From Alphaproteobacteria bacterium (GTDB lineage: Bacteria; Pseudomonadota; Alphaproteobacteria; Rhodobacterales; Rhodobacteraceae), in contig JASBSZ010000014.1 in the NCBI GenBank assembly GCA_030148665.1, positions 37,395 through 101,394 on the forward strand: a stretch of DNA of 64,000 bases, read 5' to 3'. The translations under genes were made by a program, and so were the position numbers. Positions 19,561 to 28,454 of this stretch are shown in pieces. Each line of letters begins with the position of its first letter. Positions within the stretch are counted from its first letter, which is position 1. Under the pieces are notes generated by a model. That model was not told the DNA's origin. It saw only the letters and a list, made by a program, of their open reading frames with translations, and made no database searches.

Positions 19561-21096
19561 ATGCGCAATCGATTTTTCCCCGCAATTCTCGTTGCCGCAA
19601 TCTCGGCGGTTGCGGTGGCGCCAGCACAGGCGGCGCTGACATCCCAGCAGATACGCGATCAACTGATATCCATATACCGTTCGATGGGTTATACCGTCGC
19701 CATCGGTGAAGAAGTTGACAATGCTGGCACGATCACGCTGGACAGCCTGACGATGTCACGCGAGATACCGCAAAGCGGTGCCACAATATCGGTATCCTAC
19801 GACAAGATCACCCTTTCGCCGAACGGCGATGCTGTCGAAATGACCATCTCGCCGAATATCAACTTTTCGGTCGATATTCCTGCCGAGAGGCCCGGCCGCA
19901 AGGATGTCAGTGTCGCCGCCCACATGGTCACCACCGATTTCAGAGCAATGTTTTCGGGTGATGTGAGCAATATCAAGGCCGAGGTCAGCCTGGCCAAGGC
20001 GATCTTTACGCTGGATGACGTGTTGAGTGCCGGACAGAAAATGCCGGCCACCGCCAGCCTGGTTGCCCATGATTCGTCAGGCACCTATCAGTTGGGCCTG
20101 CCAGATGGCGGAGGGCGCACCATTGACGGCGATGCCACCCTGGGGAATGTGGTCTTTTCCATCGGGATCGATGAGCCGGGCGGTAAGGGCTATGTAAAGG
20201 CTTCGGGTTCGCTGGCCGGCTTGCAACAGTCGTTTTCGGTTTCGACCCCGGATCTTTCAAAATACGACATGAATGATCCGACCGCAGTGATCACGATGAT
20301 CAAGGACGGTCTTTCCGTCAGCGGCAGCCTTGCCCTGGGCAAGATGGCGGTGCAGGTCGATTCCCTGGTGAGGAACAAGACGAGCAATGTTGCGGTAACG
20401 TCGGACAGCGGGAACTTTGGCATTTCCCTTTCCCGAGACAGGGTCAGCTACGGCATCGCGGAAAACGGGGTGCGGATCCGCATCGCCTCGCAACAGCTGC
20501 CCATCCCCGAAATAAAGGTCGGATATGACCAGCTGGCGCTGAATTTCGATCTTCCGCTGGCTCAGGCGTCGGCGCCGTCGGATTTCAGCGTTTCCGTCGC
20601 GTTGCGAAATCTTGCCGTGGACGATGCCGTGTGGTCAATGTTCGACCCGGGCGGGATGCTGGTTCATGATCCGGCAACCCTCGCCGTTGCGCTGAGCGGC
20701 AAGTTGCTGGTTCTGACCGACCTGCTGGATCCCGAAAAGGTTGCTCAAATGGGTGGTCCGCCCTGGATCCCGACGGCAATCAACCTGAACGAACTGACCG
20801 CATCGGCCCTGGGCGCGATACTGACGGGCAAGGGGTCGTTCAAGGTGGACATGAGCAGCGGCAAGACGATCAACGGGCTTCCTCTGCCTGTGGGGGCGGT
20901 CGATCTGGATCTGAAGGGGGCATATGGGCTGATCGATTCGCTTGCGTCGATGGGACTGCTGAAGGACAAGCAGGCCATGGGATTCAAGGGCATGCTTGGC
21001 GCCTTTGCCAAGCCGGTCGGAGAAGACCATGTAACCTCGCGTATCGAGGTTACCCAGGAAGGCGAGATTACCGCGAACGGGCAGCGCCTGAAATAG
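19561..21096 (+). CDS. DUF2125-like exported protein
   Basis: 511 residues with a Sec signal peptide: MRNRFFPAILVAAISAVAVA and cleavage likely after AQA at residue 24. The mature part is rich in beta-strand-like repeats (alternating hydrophobic residues, many Ser/Asp/Gly) and resembles the DUF2125 proteins that are widespread in Rhodobacterales. No enzyme motif seen. Probably periplasmic or outer-membrane associated. AAAGAGGTCC precedes the ATG. It stands alone between the divergent SDR and pmbA. Confidence 0.75.
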   Translation: MRNRFFPAILVAAISAVAVAPAQAALTSQQIRDQLISIYRSMGYTVAIGEEVDNAGTITLDSLTMSREIPQSGATISVSYDKITLSPNGDAVEMTISPNINFSVDIPAERPGRKDVSVAAHMVTTDFRAMFSGDVSNIKAEVSLAKAIFTLDDVLSAGQKMPATASLVAHDSSGTYQLGLPDGGGRTIDGDATLGNVVFSIGIDEPGGKGYVKASGSLAGLQQSFSVSTPDLSKYDMNDPTAVITMIKDGLSVSGSLALGKMAVQVDSLVRNKTSNVAVTSDSGNFGISLSRDRVSYGIAENGVRIRIASQQLPIPEIKVGYDQLALNFDLPLAQASAPSDFSVSVALRNLAVDDAVWSMFDPGGMLVHDPATLAVALSGKLLVLTDLLDPEKVAQMGGPPWIPTAINLNELTASALGAILTGKGSFKVDMSSGKTINGLPLPVGAVDLDLKGAYGLIDSLASMGLLKDKQAMGFKGMLGAFAKPVGEDHVTSRIEVTQEGEITANGQRLK

Positions 21097-21135
21097 GGCG
21101 CGTTCGGGGCCTGCCCTTGAACCTGGCAATGGTAT

Positions 21136-21165
21136 TGCCTTAAGGCATGCCCTAATCAGGCATGC
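21136..21165. promoter_or_regulatory. Overlapping palindromes upstream of pmbA
   Basis: TGCCTTAAGGCA (21136-21147) is a perfect 12-bp palindrome. It overlaps GCATGCC (21145-21151), 7-nt spacer, GGCATGC (21159-21165). They sit 20-49 bp before the pmbA ATG and 40 bp after the DUF2125 gene stop. The two cannot fold at once. They could be a protein operator or a switching RNA structure; no T-run for termination. Confidence 0.4.
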
Positions 21166-21184
21166 ACATATTCGGGCAGAGGTC

Positions 21185-22531
21185 ATGGCGGAAAACTTGC
21201 AGAAACTCACCGGGGCGTTGCTCGAGGCGGCCCGGACGGCCGGTGCGGACGGGGCCGATGCGTTGGCCGTGTCGGGGCGCGCGCTGTCGATCGAGGTCCT
21301 GAACGGAGCGCTGGAACATGCCGAACGCTCGGAAGGCGTCGATATCGGGCTGCGCGTTCTGATTGGCCCGCGGCAGGCCTGCGTTGCCGCCTCGGACACG
21401 AAACCGGAAACCCTGGTCGAAATGGCCGAACGCGCCGTTGCCATGGCGCGCGAAGCCCCCGAGGACGATTCGATCGGCCTGGCCGAACCCGGACAGCTGG
21501 CCCGCGAGTGGGATCTTGCGGCGCTGGAACTGGCCGACCCCGCGGACGAGCCTGACCCGACCGCGCTGGAGCGCGCCGCGCTCGAAGCGGAATCCGCCGC
21601 GCTGGCCGTGAGCGGCGTCAGCCAGGTTCAGGCAAGCGGGGCAAGCTATTCCCGCAGGAAGATTCACCTCGCCACGTCAAACGGGTTTTCGGGTGGATAC
21701 GCGCGCACGGACAACACGGTCTACAGTGTCGCCATTACAGGCGAAGGCCTGTCGATGGAGCGCGATCATGCCGCCGAATCCCGCAGCTTTCGCGCGGACC
21801 TGCCGCCGGCTGCGGAAATCGGCCGTCTCGCCGGCGAGCGTGCTGTCGCCCGAAAGGGTGCCGCGCGGCCGCCCACGGGCGCATGGCCTGTTCTGTTTGA
21901 CGAACGTGTCTCGGCCTCGTTGATCGGGCACCTGCTGGCCGCGATCAACGGGACGGCAATCGTGCGCGGCTCGAGCTGGCTGCGCGATGCGCTGGGAGAA
22001 CAGGTCCTGCCGACCGGGCTGTCGTTGATCGAGGATCCGTTTCGCCCGCGGATTTCAGCCTCGCGCCCCTTTGATGGTGAGGGCCTGCCCACGCGTCGGC
22101 GCGAGATCGTGAAGGACGGTATCCTTGCCGGATGGACGCTCGATCTTGCGACCGCGCGGCGTCTGGGCATGGAAAGCACGGCGAATGCCTCGCGTGGCAC
22201 GGCGGCGCCGCCTTCGCCGGCCGCCGGCAATGTCGCACTGACGCAAGGAGGGCAGAGCCGTGACGCGCTGATCCGCGATATGGGCACCGGGTTGCTGGTC
22301 ACCTCGCTGATGGGTGCATCGATCAATCCGACGACGGGGGATTATTCGCGCGGTGCCGCGGGGTTCTGGGTCGAAAATGGCGAGATCGCCCGTCCCGTCA
22401 ACGAATGTACGATCGCCGGCAATCTGCGTGACATGCTGCTGAGCCTGCGTCCGGCCAATGACGCGCGCGCGCACCGCTCGCGTATGGTGCCCAGCCTTCT
22501 GGTCGAGGGGCTGACCATTGCCGGAGAGTGA
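21185..22531 (+). CDS. pmbA: TldD/PmbA (TldE) family metalloprotease-like protein
   Basis: 448 residues with PmbA/TldE features: N-terminal GADGADALAVSGRALSIEVLNG pattern, SDTKPETLVEMAERAVAMA, and C-terminal GLLVTSLMGASINPTTGDYSRGAAGFWVENGEI. TldD and TldE form a heterodimeric peptidase; TldE itself lacks the HExxxH zinc motif, and none is visible here. No tldD is present in the window. It overlaps the start of the next gene by 14 bp, so it is coupled with the cysQ-like gene. Start ATG 21185 follows an AGAGGTC site. Confidence 0.88.
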   Translation: MAENLQKLTGALLEAARTAGADGADALAVSGRALSIEVLNGALEHAERSEGVDIGLRVLIGPRQACVAASDTKPETLVEMAERAVAMAREAPEDDSIGLAEPGQLAREWDLAALELADPADEPDPTALERAALEAESAALAVSGVSQVQASGASYSRRKIHLATSNGFSGGYARTDNTVYSVAITGEGLSMERDHAAESRSFRADLPPAAEIGRLAGERAVARKGAARPPTGAWPVLFDERVSASLIGHLLAAINGTAIVRGSSWLRDALGEQVLPTGLSLIEDPFRPRISASRPFDGEGLPTRRREIVKDGILAGWTLDLATARRLGMESTANASRGTAAPPSPAAGNVALTQGGQSRDALIRDMGTGLLVTSLMGASINPTTGDYSRGAAGFWVENGEIARPVNECTIAGNLRDMLLSLRPANDARAHRSRMVPSLLVEGLTIAGE

Positions 22532-23294
22532 TCTGAGCCTGCTGCGCGACGCCGCGCTCGAAGCCGGTCGAATCGCCAGGCGTTATTTCCGGGCGGATCA
22601 GCAGGTATGGGACAAGGGCGGCGGGCAGGGTCCTGTTTCCGAGGCCGATCTTGAAATCGACCGCATGCTCAGGGAACGCCTGTCGGCCGCACGCCCCGCC
22701 TATGGCTGGCTGTCCGAGGAAACCGAAGACAACGACGAACGCCTGTCGGCCGCGCGCGTGTTCATTATCGATCCGATCGACGGGACGCGGGCCTTTGTCG
22801 CCGGGCAGACGACATTTGCCCATTCGCTGGCGGTGGCCGAAAATGGCAGGGTGGTGGCGGCGGTCGTTCACCTGCCGCTGCGCGAACTGACGTACGAGGC
22901 CACTCCGGGCGGCGGCGCCTTCCTGAACGGGCGCAGGCTGGCCGTCTCGGAACGGGCGGGTCTGGAGGGCGCCCAGGTGCTGGCCCCCGGCAAACAGATG
23001 GTGCCCGAGCTCTGGCCAGGCGGTCTGCCGGCGTTCGAGCGGCATTTTCGTTCTTCCCTGGCATATCGGTTGTGTCTGGTGGCCGAGGGGCGGTTCGACG
23101 CCATGCTGACGCTGCGCGACGCATGGGAATGGGACATCGCCGCCGGCACGCTGATATGTACCGAGGCCGCCGCCACCGTTACCGACAGGTTCGGTCAACC
23201 GCTGAGGTTCAACAGCCCCGGCGCGCAAACCGCGGGCGTGCTGGCGGCAGGCCCGGCGATTCATGCGGGAATTCTTGCCCATCTCGGCAGTTGA
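22518..23294 (+). CDS. Inositol monophosphatase-family phosphatase, CysQ-like
   Basis: 258 residues. Metal-binding motifs of the Li-sensitive phosphatase family are complete: SEADLEID (41-48), WLSEETED with Glu68 (64-71), IIDPIDGTRAF (83-93) and WEWDIAAGTLI near 203. Candidate activities are 3'(2'),5'-bisphosphate nucleotidase (CysQ) or inositol/sugar monophosphatase. The start is TTG 22518, inside the pmbA 3' end, inferred because no ATG/GTG fits and the N-terminus PESDLSLLRDAALEAG matches relatives. Upstream of DUF4170-waaA-lpxK. Confidence 0.85.
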   Translation: MPESDLSLLRDAALEAGRIARRYFRADQQVWDKGGGQGPVSEADLEIDRMLRERLSAARPAYGWLSEETEDNDERLSAARVFIIDPIDGTRAFVAGQTTFAHSLAVAENGRVVAAVVHLPLRELTYEATPGGGAFLNGRRLAVSERAGLEGAQVLAPGKQMVPELWPGGLPAFERHFRSSLAYRLCLVAEGRFDAMLTLRDAWEWDIAAGTLICTEAAATVTDRFGQPLRFNSPGAQTAGVLAAGPAIHAGILAHLGS

Positions 23295-23353
23295 CGGGCC
23301 TTTCCAACGCGTCTGACATGCCGTAAACCCGCCCCATCATTCAGGAGGGATTC

Positions 23354-23596
23354 ATGGTCCAGCGATTGCATCTGGTTTTCGGCGGGGAACTGGTTGACCC
23401 GCAACATGCGGTGTTCCGCAATGTCGATGACATCGATATCGTCGGCATCTTTCCCGACTATGAAAGCGCGTATGACGCGTGGAAGGATGCCGCGCACCGG
23501 ACGGTGGATGATGCGCATCAGCGCTATTTCATTGCCCACCTGCACAGGTTGCGCGACGAGACATCTCCAAGCGGCCCGACCGAAGAGCTGGGCTGA
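23354..23596 (+). CDS. DUF4170 small protein
   Basis: 80 residues, VQRLHLVFGGELVDPQHAVFRNVDDIDIVGIFPDYESAY matches the DUF4170 family, a short alphaproteobacterial protein usually encoded just before the Kdo transferase gene (recalled). GGAGGG precedes ATG 23354. Function unknown; conserved position suggests a link to lipopolysaccharide synthesis. waaA begins 15 bp downstream. Confidence 0.85.
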   Translation: MVQRLHLVFGGELVDPQHAVFRNVDDIDIVGIFPDYESAYDAWKDAAHRTVDDAHQRYFIAHLHRLRDETSPSGPTEELG

Positions 23597-23611
23597 CGGG
23601 CGGGCGCTGCA

Positions 23612-24901
23612 ATGGGCCATTCGATCGGGCTGGCGCTGTATCTTGCCTTTTCCGAGCGCGCGACCGGTCTGGCCGAACGCAAGCTGCGCGCGCGCCTGGC
23701 CGAAGGCAAGGAGCATCCCGAAAGACTGCCCGAAAGGATGGGCAAGGCCTCGCGCCCGCGGCCCGCGGGTCGTCTTGTCTGGTTCCACGCCGCCAGCGTT
23801 GGCGAATCGCTGTCGATACTGGAGCTGGTGCGCCGGTTGCTCGACCGTTACGACGATTTGTCGGTTCTGGTCACGACGGGCACCCTGACCTCGGCCGAGA
23901 TGATGGCCGAACGTCTGCCGTCGCGTGCCTTTCACCAGTTCGCCCCGCTGGATGCGCGCCCTTTCATCCGGCGCTTTCTGGATCACTGGCGCCCGGATCT
24001 GGCCGTCTGGGTCGAGAGCGAGCTTTGGCCGGCCATGATCCACGAGACACATCGCCGGCATATTCCCATGGTGCTGATAAATGCCCGCATGTCGCGGGAT
24101 TCGGTGCGCAACTGGCGCTGGTTTCCGGGATTCGCCAGATCGCTGCTCGGCCGTTTCGATCATGTTCTGGCACAGGACGATCTGACCGCGCGCAACCTGC
24201 GCCGCCTTGGCCTGCCGGGTGGACGAGTCGAGGTCGGCGGAACCCTGAAAGAGGGCTCGGCCGCGCTGCCTTGTGACGAGTCCGAGCGCGCGCGCCTGGC
24301 TGCGCGTCTGTCGGGCCGCCCGATCTGGCTGGCGGCCTCGACCCATCCCGGCGAGGAACAGCTGGTTGCCCGCGCCCATCGGCAGGCGGCGCGTGCGGCG
24401 CGGCGCCTGTTGCTGATCATCGCTCCGCGGCATCCAGAACGGGGTGACGAAATCGCCGCCATGCTGCGCGACCAGGGCTGGAACATCACGCAACGTTCAA
24501 GGGGGCAAGAGCCGGATCAGGACACCGACATCTATCTTGCCGATACCCTGGGCGAGATGGGTCTGTGGTATCGTCTGGCACCTGTTACCTTTCTGGGCGG
24601 ATCCCTGGTCGAGATCGGGGGGCACAACCCGTTCGAGCCTGCCGCGCTGGGCTCGGCCATCATACACGGGCCGCATGTGTTCAAGGTGGCCGACATATTC
24701 GCGCGTCTGGCAGCAGTCGATGCGGTGGTCGAGGTCGACTCGGCCGAAACGCTGGCGCATGCGGTGGTCGAGGTGCTGGCCCCCGACAAGGCGGCGGCCA
24801 TGGCACATGCGGCATGGGAGGTCAGCTCGGCCGGGGCCAAGGTCACCGACCGCGCGCTTGCCCTGCTGGGCGACCATTTGCCGCAGACGGGAGAAAACTG
24901 A
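23612..24901 (+). CDS. waaA: 3-deoxy-D-manno-octulosonic acid (Kdo) transferase WaaA
   Basis: 429 residues, GT30 family. WFHAASVGES with catalytic Glu65 (58-66), the ESELWP block near 135, VGGTLKEG and GGHNPFEPAA in the CMP-Kdo-binding C-terminal half are present. It adds Kdo to lipid IV-A on the cytoplasmic face of the inner membrane. ATG 23612. lpxK starts on the last base of its stop codon, so the two are tightly coupled. Confidence 0.95.
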   Translation: MGHSIGLALYLAFSERATGLAERKLRARLAEGKEHPERLPERMGKASRPRPAGRLVWFHAASVGESLSILELVRRLLDRYDDLSVLVTTGTLTSAEMMAERLPSRAFHQFAPLDARPFIRRFLDHWRPDLAVWVESELWPAMIHETHRRHIPMVLINARMSRDSVRNWRWFPGFARSLLGRFDHVLAQDDLTARNLRRLGLPGGRVEVGGTLKEGSAALPCDESERARLAARLSGRPIWLAASTHPGEEQLVARAHRQAARAARRLLLIIAPRHPERGDEIAAMLRDQGWNITQRSRGQEPDQDTDIYLADTLGEMGLWYRLAPVTFLGGSLVEIGGHNPFEPAALGSAIIHGPHVFKVADIFARLAAVDAVVEVDSAETLAHAVVEVLAPDKAAAMAHAAWEVSSAGAKVTDRALALLGDHLPQTGEN

Positions 24902-25893
24902 TGCAGGCACCGCAATTCTGGCAAAACCCGCCCGACCGTCCCGGAATCGCGGCGCGCCTGCTGGCCCCGCTGGCCGCCCTGTGGCGATGGATGGGGCGGC
25001 GCAGGCTGCGCAAGGGGCCGTGGAACAAGGTCCCCGTGCCGGTAATCTGCGTCGGCAACATCAACATGGGTGGAACGGGCAAGACGCCGACGGTGATCGC
25101 GCTGGCCGCGCGTCTGGGCGATCGTGGCCTGAAGGTACACGTCGTGTCGCGCGGCCATGGCGGCAGCCTGACGGGGCCGGTCAGGGTTGATCCCGCCCAC
25201 CACGATGCGTCACAGGTCGGAGACGAGCCTCTGTTGATCGCGGCATTCTGCGATACCTGGGTGGCGCGTGATCGCCATGCCGGTGCCGCCGCGGCCGTCG
25301 AGGCGGGGGCCGATGTGATCCTGCTGGACGACGGTTTTCAGAATCCGACCCTGTTCAAGGATATCTCGATCACGGTTGTCGATGCCGTGGCAGGTTTCGG
25401 CAATGGGCGGGTGTTCCCCGCGGGGCCCTTGCGCGAACTGCCCGGCGAAGGGTTGGCACGCACCGATCTTCTGCTGGTGATCGGCGGGCGCAGGTCGCGC
25501 CGGCGGTTCATCGAATCCCTTCAGGGCGGGTCGCACCCCCCGATCGTCGAAGCGGTGTTGAAGCCGCTGGAAACGGGAATGTCCTGGAAGGGACAGAAGG
25601 TGCTTGCATTTGCCGGCATCGGACGGCCCGAAAAATTCTTTGCCACCTTGCGCGGCCTTGGCGCCGAGGTGGTGCACGCCCAGGCCCTGAGCGACCATCA
25701 GCCCCTGACAACGGCCCTGATGAAGCGGCTGGAAACCGAGGCCCTGTTGCGCAGGGCGCAGCTGGTCACGACCGAGAAGGACGCCGTTCGCCTGCCTGCC
25801 GATTTCCGCCTTGCGGTTGCGACCTTGCCGGTCAGGCTGGAGGTGCAGGACTGGGCGCCGATCGACGCGGCGATCGAACAGCTGGGAATCTGA
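24901..25893 (+). CDS. lpxK: Tetraacyldisaccharide 4'-kinase LpxK
   Basis: 330 residues. Atypical P-loop CVGNINMGGTGKTP (50-63) and DDGFQNPTL, with VVDAVAGFGNGRVFPAGPLREL, identify LpxK. It phosphorylates the 4' position of lipid A disaccharide at the inner membrane. ATG 24901 overlaps the waaA TGA by one base. The order cysQ-like, DUF4170, waaA, lpxK is a lipid A/Kdo operon. Convergent with the CaiB gene, 6 bp apart. Confidence 0.95.
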   Translation: MQAPQFWQNPPDRPGIAARLLAPLAALWRWMGRRRLRKGPWNKVPVPVICVGNINMGGTGKTPTVIALAARLGDRGLKVHVVSRGHGGSLTGPVRVDPAHHDASQVGDEPLLIAAFCDTWVARDRHAGAAAAVEAGADVILLDDGFQNPTLFKDISITVVDAVAGFGNGRVFPAGPLRELPGEGLARTDLLLVIGGRRSRRRFIESLQGGSHPPIVEAVLKPLETGMSWKGQKVLAFAGIGRPEKFFATLRGLGAEVVHAQALSDHQPLTTALMKRLETEALLRRAQLVTTEKDAVRLPADFRLAVATLPVRLEVQDWAPIDAAIEQLGI

Positions 25894-25899
25894 GGGGGA

Positions 25900-27036
25900 T
25901 CAATCCTTTCCCAGGATCTCGTCATTATGCTCACCCAGGCGGGGCGAGGGGCGATCGAGGCTGAGTTCGGCATCCGAAAACAGCATCGGCGAGCGCACGG
26001 ACGGGATTCCCTCCAGGTCGATCTGCAGCTTGCGCGCAATAACCTGCGGGTCGGCAAAGACCTCGGCCATGTTGTTGATTGGGCCCGCCGGCACGCCGTT
26101 GGCCTCACAGGCGGCCAGGAGGTCGGCCTTGGTTCGCTGGCGTGTTGCCTGTGTCAGCTTTTCGGCCAGCACGCGGCGGTTTTTCACCCGGTCGGCATTG
26201 CTGCGGTAATCGGGGTGGTCGGCCAGCTCGTCAAGGCCGAGGATCGCACAGAGGCGTTGATACTGGGCGTCATTTCCGGTGGCGATGATGATCCAGCCAT
26301 CGGCGCAATCGAACACCTGATAGGGCATCAGGTTGGGGTGTTCGTTGCCCATCGGCACGGGGGGCTTGCCGCTGACCAGATAGTTCAGCGCCTGGTTGGC
26401 CATCGTTGCCGCCGCGACATCCAGCAGCGCCATGTCGATATGCTGGCCCTTGCCGGTGCGGTTGCGTTGCAGCAGCGCGGCCTGAATGGCGATGACGGCA
26501 TATAGCCCGGTCAGTATGTCGGTAACGGCGACGCCCACCTTTTGCGGCTGGCGGCCCGGCTCGCCGGTGACCGACATGATCCCGCCCATGCCCTGCATCA
26601 GGAAATCATACCCGGCGCGCGCCTTGTAGGGGCCGGTCTGGCCAAACCCGGTGATCGAGCAATAGATCAGTCGCGGGTTCACCCGTTTCAGGCTGTCATA
26701 GTCCAGCCCGTATTTCGCCAGGCCGCCGACCTTGAAGTTCTCGATCAAGACATCGCTTTCGGCGGCAAGGCGGCGCACCTGTTCCTGCCCCTCGGGGGTG
26801 CGGAAATCGATCGTGACCGATTTCTTGCCGCGGTTGCAGGAATGGTAATAGGCGGCCGAATTATCGCCCTCGTGCTCGACAAAGGGCGGGCCCCAGCGAC
26901 GGGTGTCGTCTCCGGCGGGGCTTTCGACCTTGATCACCTCGGCCCCGAGGTCGGCCAGCGTCTGACCAGCCCAGGGGCCAGCCAGAATGCGCGCAAGTTC
27001 GAGGACCTTCAGCCCCTGCAGAGAGGAATCCGCCAT
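25900..27036 (-). CDS. CaiB/BaiF (family III) CoA-transferase
   Basis: 378 residues: LKVLELARILAGPWAGQTLADLGAEVIKVE, RGKKSVTIDF, NFKVGGLAKYGLDY and DMALLDVAAATMANQ with the likely catalytic Asp, all typical of family III CoA transferases such as formyl-CoA transferase. Moves CoA between acids; substrates unknown. Last of a minus-strand run dciA-dsbA-caiB (8 bp after the DsbA-like gene), though functional relation to those genes is not obvious. Confidence 0.92.
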   Translation of the reverse strand: MADSSLQGLKVLELARILAGPWAGQTLADLGAEVIKVESPAGDDTRRWGPPFVEHEGDNSAAYYHSCNRGKKSVTIDFRTPEGQEQVRRLAAESDVLIENFKVGGLAKYGLDYDSLKRVNPRLIYCSITGFGQTGPYKARAGYDFLMQGMGGIMSVTGEPGRQPQKVGVAVTDILTGLYAVIAIQAALLQRNRTGKGQHIDMALLDVAAATMANQALNYLVSGKPPVPMGNEHPNLMPYQVFDCADGWIIIATGNDAQYQRLCAILGLDELADHPDYRSNADRVKNRRVLAEKLTQATRQRTKADLLAACEANGVPAGPINNMAEVFADPQVIARKLQIDLEGIPSVRSPMLFSDAELSLDRPSPRLGEHNDEILGKD

Positions 27037-27044
27037 GGCGCGAC

Positions 27045-27752
27045 CTAGCGGGCCAGCAGGCCGTCAAGGGTGGTCTGGAAATCGGCCCACGACATGTTGG
27101 GATATTTCTTGCCGTTGATGATGAAGGTGGGCGTTGCGTCGATCTGATCCCGCTCGGCATTCTTCTGATAGGTTTCAACCAGGGCACGGGCCTTGTCGGC
27201 GTCCTGCAGGCAGGCGTTCATCTGGTCATCGGTCATTCCGGCGACGCGGCCCAGCTTGCGCAGGTTTTCGACGATACCGGCCTCGCTGTCGGCACGGGTC
27301 CATTCGCGCTGTCTGGAATAGATCAGATCGGACAGACCGAAGAATTTGGACCCGTCCCCGCAACGCGCCAGCATCGCCGCCCACAGGCCGTATCGGTCGA
27401 AATAGACGTCACGCACGACAAAGCGCAGCTTGCCGGTATCGATATATCTTGCCTTGATCTTGGGAAAGACCTCTTCGTGGAAACGGGCGCAATGGGGGCA
27501 GGTGAACGAGGCATATTCGATCATGGTAATCGGCGCATTGGCGTCGCCCATGGCCATATCCCTGATCTTTATCGCCTTTTTCGGGGCATTGGTCGTGGTT
27601 GCCTTTGAGGCGTCGCTTGCCTGTACGTCCTGTATGGCCGTCAGCCCCTGCAGGCCGGCGAGATCGGCGTCCCTGCCCCGATCGAGCCAGAGGTACCCGC
27701 CCGTGCCGACAATCGCGAGAAAGAAAAGAAACGAGATGAACTTGCGCACCAT
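27045..27752 (-). CDS. DsbA-family thiol:disulfide oxidoreductase, membrane anchored
   Basis: 235 residues. N-terminal hydrophobic segment (about 5-23) forms a signal anchor, then a linker, then a thioredoxin-like DsbA domain with the active site CPHC (85-88; SFTCPHCARFHEEVFP) and the cis-proline loop DATPTFIINGKKY. It forms or isomerises disulfides in periplasmic proteins. The second pair of cysteines (ARCGD, NACLQD) is present as in many alphaproteobacterial BdbD/DsbA-like proteins. Gene sits 20 bp after the DciA-like gene. Confidence 0.9.
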   Translation of the reverse strand: MVRKFISFLFFLAIVGTGGYLWLDRGRDADLAGLQGLTAIQDVQASDASKATTTNAPKKAIKIRDMAMGDANAPITMIEYASFTCPHCARFHEEVFPKIKARYIDTGKLRFVVRDVYFDRYGLWAAMLARCGDGSKFFGLSDLIYSRQREWTRADSEAGIVENLRKLGRVAGMTDDQMNACLQDADKARALVETYQKNAERDQIDATPTFIINGKKYPNMSWADFQTTLDGLLAR

Positions 27753-27772
27753 GTGAAGGCCTTTCGCGGTTA

Positions 27773-28339
27773 TCAGTCCGCTTTCCGTGTTAGGATATTT
27801 CGCCCCAACACGGCAAGCGCCGTTCGCAGGGATTCGTCATGGACATCCGCGACATAATCGTCGGCCCGGGTATCCGAGCCGGCCTGGTTCCGCCGCTCGG
27901 CCGCCTGGCTCACAGGTGCCCGGCGGGCATGTTCGAACGGAGTCCCCGTTTCGGCAAAGCCTGTTTCGGCCGTCTGGGTAATGCGGATGTTCGATATGGC
28001 AGCATAGCCATAGCAGGCGTTTACCTTTTCACGGATGAGGGGCAGCTGGGCCTGAATGATGGGGGCGTTGGCACCGTTGGTCAGGATGGTCAGGCTTGCG
28101 CCCAGCCCCTGCCGGCCATAGCTGACCTTGATCGGACGCGAGATGTCGGCCAGAGCCTCGCCCACGATCTCGGGCCAGTGGGTCAGCAGGCGCGTTTCGG
28201 CAAAACCCCTTTTTTCGCCGGCACTGCGTATGTGGTTCTTCAGGATCCCGCCGGTCTGGACAAAGCCACGCGCCATGCGTCGGGCGCCCCGGGCGGGGTC
28301 GCTCGGCGAGGGGCTTTTCGGGGGTTTGCGCGGCTTCAT
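27773..28339 (-). CDS. DUF721 (DciA-like) protein
   Basis: 188 residues; residues about 25-120 (GFVQTGGILKNHI, HWPEIVGEALADIS, LTILTNGANAPIIQAQLPLIREKVNACYG) match DUF721. DciA members of this domain load the replicative helicase in bacteria lacking DnaC. Whether this one does is inference. I chose ATG 28339 (MKPRKPPKS); the frame is open further upstream but would overlap the mutY promoter. Divergent from mutY. Confidence 0.85.
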   Translation of the reverse strand: MKPRKPPKSPSPSDPARGARRMARGFVQTGGILKNHIRSAGEKRGFAETRLLTHWPEIVGEALADISRPIKVSYGRQGLGASLTILTNGANAPIIQAQLPLIREKVNACYGYAAISNIRITQTAETGFAETGTPFEHARRAPVSQAAERRNQAGSDTRADDYVADVHDESLRTALAVLGRNILTRKAD

Positions 28340-28454
28340 GGCAGTATCGTCGCTGTCCAATTCCGTTTCGCCTGCTATTCTAGCGCAAAGACGAGAGGTT
28401 GCCAGAGCATTGATCAATACAGCACCGCACAGGCGGGAGACGGTCGGGGCCGAC

